In this document: one piece after another, positions 1 through 8,814 of the stretch
Layout: each line of letters starts with the position of its first letter
Numbering within the stretch: position 1 is the first letter of the stretch
NCBI RefSeq assembly: GCF_031082345.1
Contig: NZ_JAVHLH010000111.1
Coordinates: 1-8,814, forward strand
Reading direction: 5' to 3'
From: Brevundimonas sp.
GTDB taxonomy: Bacteria; Pseudomonadota; Alphaproteobacteria; Caulobacterales; Caulobacteraceae
Length of the DNA stretch: 8,814 nt
The notes under the pieces: model-generated
Seen by the model: only the letters and a program-made list of their open reading frames with translations
Database searches by the model: none
Told to the model about the DNA's origin: nothing
Program-made: the position numbers and the translations under genes

Positions 1-2
1 CG

Positions 3-1037
3 GCGCAGGACCCCCATGCCGGCCACGTCATGCCGTCGCCGCAGACTCCGCCCGCAGTCGACCCGCACGCCGGACACCGGGCGCCGGCGGAGCCGCAGGC
101 CGCCGACCCTCACGCGGGCCACGACATGTCGACCACGCCGCCGCCGGCGCAGTCTGATCCGCACGCGGGCCACGACATGTCCGCCGCGGCCCCTGTCCAG
201 GACGATCCGCACGCGGGGCATGACATGTCGACCATGGTCATGGGCCCGCCGGACGCGCCGACCAGCGCCGACAACCCCGGCCGCCCCCCGGAGGACCCGG
301 TCCCGCCCGCCGCCCTGGGCGGTCCGGCCCACGCGGCCGACCTGATCTTCGGCGCCGACGCCATGGCCGCCGCCCGACAGACCCTGGTCCGCGAGAACGG
401 CGACATCCGCACCACGGCCGTGGTCATCGATCGTCTTGAAGCCGGCTTCGGCGACGATGACGAGACTTGGCTATGGGACGTCCAGGGCTGGACCGGCGGC
501 GACATAAACCGCTTCTGGTGGAAGTCCGAAGGCGAGGGCGAATTCGGCGGCGACCTGGAAGAGGTCGAACTCCAGGCCCTCTACAGCCGCGCGGTCACGC
601 CCTTCTGGAACGTGCAGGCCGGCGTGCGTCATGACTTCCGCCCCGACGCCGAGGATGCCACGCATCTGGCCCTGGGCCTTCAGGGACTGGCTCCCCATTG
701 GTGGGAAGTCGACGCCGCCGCCTTCCTGTCGATGGAGGGCGATCTGACCGCCCGCGTCGAGGCCGAGTACGACCAGCGCCTCACCCAGCGCTGGATCCTC
801 CAGCCGCGACTGGAAATCGCCGCCTCGGCCAGTGACATTCCGGAGCTGGAGATCGGTTCGGGCCTGTCCTCGGTCGAGGCGGGCCTGCGGCTGCGCTACG
901 AGTTCCGCAAGGAGTTCGCCCCTTACGTCGGGGTCGAGTGGAGCCGCGCGTTCGGAGACACCGCCGACTACATCGAGGCCCGGGGCGGCGAGGCGGACGA
1001 CACCCGTCTCGTCGTCGGCCTCAAGGCCTGGTTCTAG
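3..1037 (+). CDS. copB: Copper resistance protein B (outer membrane), 5'-truncated by window edge
   Basis: This is a CopB/PcoB-family outer-membrane protein that works with the CopA multicopper oxidase in periplasmic copper tolerance. The reading frame is open to the left edge and already contains a DPHAGHVM unit before the first in-window ATG at position 30. The true start therefore lies upstream, and the ATG at 30 is internal. The N-terminal part has five DPHAGH units (starting at 9, 60, 105, 156 and 204), four of them followed by D/V-M. These are typical His/Met copper ligands. A short Pro-rich linker follows. From about 430 onward come the family's alternating beta-strand segments, including the FWWKSEGEGEFGG motif near 510-550, the repeated 'V..GVRHDF' and 'LRYEFRKEFAPYVGVEWSRAFG' type strands, and a terminal AWF ending that fits outer-membrane barrel insertion. 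The stop is TAG at 1035-1037. A copA gene would be expected just upstream, outside the window. Family assignment is secure; the copper-binding role of the repeats is inferred from composition. Confidence 0.93.
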   Translation, partial: AQDPHAGHVMPSPQTPPAVDPHAGHRAPAEPQAADPHAGHDMSTTPPPAQSDPHAGHDMSAAAPVQDDPHAGHDMSTMVMGPPDAPTSADNPGRPPEDPVPPAALGGPAHAADLIFGADAMAAARQTLVRENGDIRTTAVVIDRLEAGFGDDDETWLWDVQGWTGGDINRFWWKSEGEGEFGGDLEEVELQALYSRAVTPFWNVQAGVRHDFRPDAEDATHLALGLQGLAPHWWEVDAAAFLSMEGDLTARVEAEYDQRLTQRWILQPRLEIAASASDIPELEIGSGLSSVEAGLRLRYEFRKEFAPYVGVEWSRAFGDTADYIEARGGEADDTRLVVGLKAWF

Positions 1038-1089
1038 CCGCAGGCTCCAAGGCCGGCCGGCCGGATTTCCGGATTTCGCGGAAAAGAAA

Positions 1090-1139
1090 TGGCGCGCCCG
1101 GAACGATTCGAACGTCCGACCCTCAGATTCGAAGTCTGG
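1090..1139 (-). other. 3' half of tRNA-Arg(UCG); putative island attachment site (att)
   Basis: Read on the minus strand from 1139 to 1090, this is the 3' part of a tRNA. It has anticodon-stem 5' strand bases 28-31 (1138-1135), a seven-base loop CTTCGAA (1134-1128, anticodon TCG) and a pairing stem TCTGA (1127-1123). A five-base variable loop GGGTC (1122-1118) follows. Next come a T stem/loop of 17 bases with TTCGAAT loop (1117-1101), the acceptor strand CGGGCGC (1100-1094), discriminator G (1093) and encoded CCA (1092-1090). All T-stem and anticodon-stem pairs form except position 27 (1139), which mismatches. Beyond it there is no D arm and no 5' acceptor strand. Such fragments, ending in the anticodon stem or loop, are the usual core copy left when a tyrosine integrase inserts an element into a tRNA gene. 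The orientation puts host DNA downstream of the tRNA 3' end on the left and the element on the right. It is not a functional tRNA. The att role is inferred; the tRNA identity is read directly. Confidence 0.85.
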
Positions 1140-1157
1140 CGAAGGGTTGTGCGAATT

Positions 1158-1226
1158 CAGTACCTTACAGAATGCAGACTGTAACATCCGATGCCAGGCT
1201 AGGTCTGCAGTACTCCGGGTTACAGA
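1158..1226. repeat. Clustered short repeats CAGTAC / TTACAGA beside the tRNA fragment
   Basis: CAGTAC occurs at 1158-1163 and 1208-1213, each followed by TTACAGA (1165-1171 and 1220-1226). The gap between the two words is 1 base in the first copy and 6 in the second. An opposed CTGTAA at 1179-1184 forms an inverted pair with the first TTACAG (spacer 8) and, as CTGTAAC at 1179-1185, with GTTACAG at 1219-1225. TGCAGAC (1173-1179) is also inverted as GTCTGCA (1203-1209). Repeats like these 20-90 bp from a tRNA att core could be integrase arm or excisionase sites, or regulator operators for the czc operon. The sequence alone does not decide between these. Confidence 0.5.
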
Positions 1227-1330
1227 TTAGCGGGATGACCGAGCAGCGTGTCTGATCGGCACTATGCGGGGACACTGGCATCTCGCTGGCAACGGACGTT
1301 CGTCTCCATACCGAAGCGCCCACACGCTGA

Positions 1331-1358
1331 TTGCCTCGTGTCCGGTTGATAGTTAAAC
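1331..1358 (+). promoter_or_regulatory. Possible housekeeping-type promoter of the czc operon
   Basis: TTGCCTC at 1331-1337 and AGTTAAAC at 1351-1358, about 13 bases apart, loosely resemble the Caulobacter housekeeping promoter pattern (TTGACGS, 10-14 bases, GCTANAWC), with roughly 5 of 7 and 5 of 8 matches. This is the most A+T-rich stretch before the first gene of the operon. The implied leader would be only about 15 bases, which weakens the case. Another promoter further up in 1180-1330 is possible. Confidence 0.25.
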
Positions 1359-1379
1359 GGATCGGCGGAGCCTGAATAA

Positions 1380-1808
1380 TTGAATCACGCCCTACGCCAC
1401 ATCTGCATCGGTCTGTGCGTCGCCCTCCTGGCGGCCATGAACCTGCATGGCCTGTCGGAGTCGCAGCACGACTTCGCCCATGCAGCCGATTGGCCCGCTG
1501 TCGCTTTGATCGTCGCAGATGGCGACCAGCACGCGGCTGACGATCATGAAGAGGCTCATGTCCATGTGGCGCCGGAAGAGGTTCCCGATACCGAGACAGA
1601 TCGGGACGGTGACGGGCCAATCCCTCTCGGGCATCACCATCATGGCGGCGGCGACGTTCAGGCCGCCATGCCGGCGTCAGGTCGGGTTCTGACCGAAACG
1701 TCGGCCTCCGCGTCCGCGCTCCGGCGACCTGGGCCTGATCCTGCCCTGTCGAGCCATACCGGCGACGGGCCTGAACACCCTCCCAAACGGATGCGCACGG
1801 TCGTCTGA
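1380..1808 (+). CDS. Small exported His-rich protein at the head of the czc operon (CzcI-like position)
   Basis: This encodes 142 residues of unassigned function. The TTG start at 1380 is chosen because GGCGGAG (1364-1370) lies 9 bases upstream and because it gives a complete signal-peptide-like N terminus: His/Arg-containing residues 1-7, hydrophobic residues 8-20, and a plausible cleavage region near residues 33-36 (AHA). Starting at the internal ATG (1437) would delete this. The mature part is rich in His and acidic residues: H51, H56, H60, H62, a cluster of four His at 85-88 followed by three Gly, and two more near the C terminus, which ends in a Pro/Arg-rich PEHPPKRMR. The architecture suits a periplasmic metal-binding or metal-buffering protein. 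Its place just before czcC matches the czcI gene of classical czc operons, but I cannot claim homology from sequence reading alone. A gap of 48 bases separates it from czcC, with no obvious terminator, so co-transcription is likely. Confidence 0.7.
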   Translation: MNHALRHICIGLCVALLAAMNLHGLSESQHDFAHAADWPAVALIVADGDQHAADDHEEAHVHVAPEEVPDTETDRDGDGPIPLGHHHHGGGDVQAAMPASGRVLTETSASASALRRPGPDPALSSHTGDGPEHPPKRMRTVV

Positions 1809-1856
1809 ACCGGCGCGGCCGTTCGGCTGCGCGCAACCCGTTTTTCGGAGATACCC

Positions 1857-3166
1857 TTGAAGACCCCGATCACCGGCTCGGCCGGATCGTGGGCGCGTTT
1901 CGCGGCCGTTTCGGTTGCAGCGCTCTCACTGGCGGCCTCGCCGACCCACTCCGCCATGGCGCAGGAGCCGTCCGGCTCTGCCGCCAATGCGCCTACGCTG
2001 TCCCTTGAGCGGGCCCTCGCGCGCGCCGTCGAGGTCGACCCCGGACTCCCGGGCGTGGAGGCGCGAGCGCGCGCCGGAGACGCCGCCGTGCGTCAGGCCG
2101 ATGTCCGGCCCAACCCGACCGTCGGCCTGATGGTCGAGAACCTGCCCACGCTGGGCGGCGGCGCCATCATCGACCGCACCGAGACGACCCTGTCCTATGA
2201 GCAACGGTTCGAACGGGGTGGCGACCGGTCGGCGCGCGTGGCTCTGGCGCGAGGCGAAGCCGCCCAGGTCCAGGCCGAAGTCGCGATCCGGCGGCTGGAC
2301 CGCCTTGAACAGGTGCAGCGCACCTGGGCCGAGGCGCTAGCGGCGCAGGCCGAACTCGAGATCGCGCGCGAGCGCCTCGCCCTCGCCGAACGCTTCCAGA
2401 CCGAAGTCCAGCGTCGGGTCGACATGGCCCGGGACCCCCTGTTCGCCGGCGCCCGCGCCGAAGCCGAACTGGCCCAGGCCCAGATCGACTTCGACCAGGC
2501 CGAGATACAGTCCCGACTGGCCCGCGCCACGCTGGGGCGGTTCTGGATCGGGGCGTCGGACTTTTCCCTCGATCCGGCTGACTTCGAAGACACCAGCGCC
2601 GCCCGCGAAGTCGCCGGTGAGGCCGCCGAGATCGACCTCGCGGTTCTGGCCGCCCAGCGCGATGTCGCCCGGGCGAGGGTCGGCGTCGAACAGGCTCTGG
2701 CCACACCCGACGCTACGGTCAGCGTCGGTGTCCGCCACTTCTGGGACGGGCAGGACCTCGGCCTGGTCGTCGGCGGTTCCATCCCGCTGGGCCGCTATGA
2801 CCGCAACGAAGGCGCCATCGAGCGGGCCCGGTTCGAGGGCGTCGCCGCCGAGGCCGACATGGCGGCGCTCCGTCAGGAACGCGAGCGGGAGATCGCCCGC
2901 CTCCAGGTCCTCCTTGCCTCGCGGGCGCTGGAGGCCCAGCGGATCGCCGCCGAAACCCTGCCCCAGGCCGAGCGCGCCGTGGTGCTAGTGCGCGAAGGTT
3001 TTGCTCGCGGCGGCTTCACCTACAACGACGTCATCGCCGCCCAGAACGCGCTGCTCGCCACCAGGGCCCGCCGCGTCGCCGTGCTGAAACAGTTTCACAT
3101 CGATCGCGCCCGCCTTGACCGGCTGACCGGCGCGCATGCCGACCTGCTCGGCCTGGAGACCCGTTC

Positions 3167-3170
<4 letters not shown>
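1857..3170 (+). CDS. czcC: CzcC-type outer-membrane factor of heavy-metal RND efflux (TolC family)
   Basis: This is the outer-membrane channel of a tripartite metal efflux system: a trimeric TolC-fold tunnel that receives cations from CzcA/CzcB and releases them outside. The product has 437 residues, close to the usual 420-440. The start is TTG at 1857, 6 bases after CGGAG (1846-1850). It yields a signal peptide with hydrophobic residues 15-28 and an A-M-A cleavage site after residue 35. The mature protein opens with the TLSLERALARAVEVDP segment typical of the family, followed by PNPTVGL at 85-91 and ENLPTLGG near 94-100. Two OEP-type repeats follow as long Ala/Glu/Arg-rich helices, approximately residues 48-235 and 255-430. 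The FARGGFTYNDVIAAQ segment near the C terminus matches the second-repeat helix of CzcC proteins. Its stop overlaps the czcB start (ATGA, 3167-3170), which indicates translational coupling. Confidence 0.93.
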
Positions 3171-8336
<5,166 letters not shown>

Positions 8337-8351
8337 CCGGAGACCTGACCC

Positions 8352-8814
8352 ATGTATAACGCCAACAAGCCCGACGCCTCCGAACTGCCCTCGACGGGCA
8401 GATTGCTCAAGTCGACCGGCATCGCCGTGGTCATCGCCTCCGCCCTGCTCGTCACCGTCGTCCTGCCTGCCGAATACGGCGTCGATCCGACCCGGGTCGG
8501 ATCGCTGCTCGGCCTCACCGAGATGGGGCGGATCAAGATGCAGCTGGCGGCGGAAGCCAAGTCAGAGGAAACCGCCGCGCTCCCGGCGGCCGCTCCCGCC
8601 CCGCAGGCTTCGGCAGCCCCGAGCGCCGCTCCGGCCACCGCCGAAGCGCCCGCGACCCGGACCGACGAGACGGTGCTGACCCTCGCGCCGGATCAAGGGG
8701 CCGAGATCAAGCTGGTCATGGCGGAAGGCGCGAGCGTCCGTTACGTCTGGTCGAGCAGCGGGGGACGGATCAACTACGACATCCATGCTGACCGGCCCGG
8801 GACGCCCTATCACG
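8352..8814 (+). CDS. Single-pass 'transmembrane anchor' protein, 3' end cut by window edge
   Basis: The frame runs open from ATG 8352 to the right edge: 154 codons plus one base. GGAG at 8339-8342 lies 9 bases upstream, and the gene starts 15 bases after the preceding stop, so it belongs to the same operon. Residues 1-20 are polar and presumably cytoplasmic. Residues 21-39 form one strongly hydrophobic helix. Residues 40-75 contain the GVDPTRVGSLLGLTEMGRIK segment, and residues about 77-101 are an Ala/Pro linker. Then begins a probable beta-rich periplasmic domain with the motif LVMAEGASVRYVWSSSGG near 121-138 and NYDIHADRPGTPYH at the edge. I recognise this as the type usually annotated 'transmembrane anchor protein' next to HupE/UreJ genes in czc operons; its biochemical role is not established. 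It may present a periplasmic metal-sensing or scaffold domain to the pump or to its HupE-like neighbour. The part beyond the window is unseen. Confidence 0.8.
   Translation, partial: MYNANKPDASELPSTGRLLKSTGIAVVIASALLVTVVLPAEYGVDPTRVGSLLGLTEMGRIKMQLAAEAKSEETAALPAAAPAPQASAAPSAAPATAEAPATRTDETVLTLAPDQGAEIKLVMAEGASVRYVWSSSGGRINYDIHADRPGTPYH

Larger units (their letters stand above)
1038..1379. other. Intergenic junction between copB and the czc operon; no protein gene
   Basis: I see no credible protein gene in these 342 bases. Reading frames that cross them are continuations of shadow frames, and the peptide that seems conserved around 1090-1140 is the reverse complement of a tRNA. Bases 1038-1089 are G+C-rich and hold a 12-bp GGCC repeat at 1051-1062. 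Bases 1090-1139 are a 3' tRNA-Arg fragment. Bases 1140-1379 have clearly lower G+C than the flanking genes (about 55% by hand count) and carry clustered short direct and inverted repeats between 1158 and 1226, then the presumed promoter and ribosome binding site of the czc operon. The composition shift and the tRNA fragment together suggest a recombination junction. Confidence 0.75.

Noticed and set aside
1051..1062. GGCCGGCCGGCC palindrome
   Set aside because: It is a low-complexity G+C-rich repeat without spacer, readily arising in DNA of this composition; no function can be supported.
1066..1084. Hairpin TTTCCG / CGGAAA with 7-base loop as a terminator for copB
   Set aside because: The stem is short and A/T-heavy, and no T run follows on either strand, so there is not enough support for a terminator.
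938..1255. Frames across 1090-1140 encoding peptides such as GTIRTSDPQIRSL or RNDSNVRPSDSKS that look conserved
   Set aside because: These are translations of the strand opposite a tRNA-Arg; the apparent conservation comes from the tRNA, not a protein.
1190..1282. 8-bp inverted repeat GATGCCAG / CTGGCATC
   Set aside because: The arms are 77 bases apart; one such match is expected by chance roughly every other stretch of this length.
1140..1379. Remnant of an integrase gene beside the tRNA fragment
   Set aside because: No frame in this stretch shows tyrosine-recombinase motifs; any integrase must lie outside the window.

Overview
The window is G+C-rich (genes near 70% by eye). It comes from a Gram-negative bacterium with an outer membrane: it encodes an outer-membrane CopB barrel, a TolC-type outer-membrane factor and an RND pump. 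Codon bias, and strong family resemblance of the proteins to those of Caulobacter and Brevundimonas, suggest an alphaproteobacterium, probably of the Caulobacterales. That placement is an inference.

Layout: (1) 3-1037, + strand: a CopB-type copper resistance protein whose 5' end lies outside the window. It opens with a His/Met-rich tract of repeated DPHAGHDM units. (2) 1038-1379: a gene-free stretch. It contains a 50-bp fragment on the minus strand that is the exact 3' half of a tRNA-Arg(UCG), from the anticodon stem to CCA, with no 5' half. This is the usual footprint of a tyrosine-integrase attachment site. Next to it lie clustered short repeats in DNA of lower G+C (about 55% by hand count for 1141-1380). 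(3) 1380-8814, + strand: one compact heavy-metal efflux operon. It encodes a small exported His-rich protein, CzcC (outer-membrane channel), CzcB (lipoprotein periplasmic adaptor), CzcA (inner-membrane HME-RND pump), a HupE/UreJ-type membrane protein, and a single-pass 'transmembrane anchor' protein cut by the right edge. From czcC to the anchor gene the genes overlap by 4 bases or are separated by no more than about 15.

How they fit together: CzcA, CzcB and CzcC should form a tripartite complex that exports divalent cations (Zn, Co or Cd by family) across both membranes. The His-rich leader protein may bind or buffer metal in the periplasm, like CzcI at the same position in other czc operons. 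The HupE/UreJ-like and anchor proteins are co-transcribed accessories of unproven function. The tRNA fragment suggests that the czc operon is the end of an integrated island whose boundary lies near 1139, with copB outside it or belonging to a neighbouring island. The six protein genes form two recognisable metal-resistance groups. The least-explained parts are the attachment-site junction and the HupE-anchor pair.
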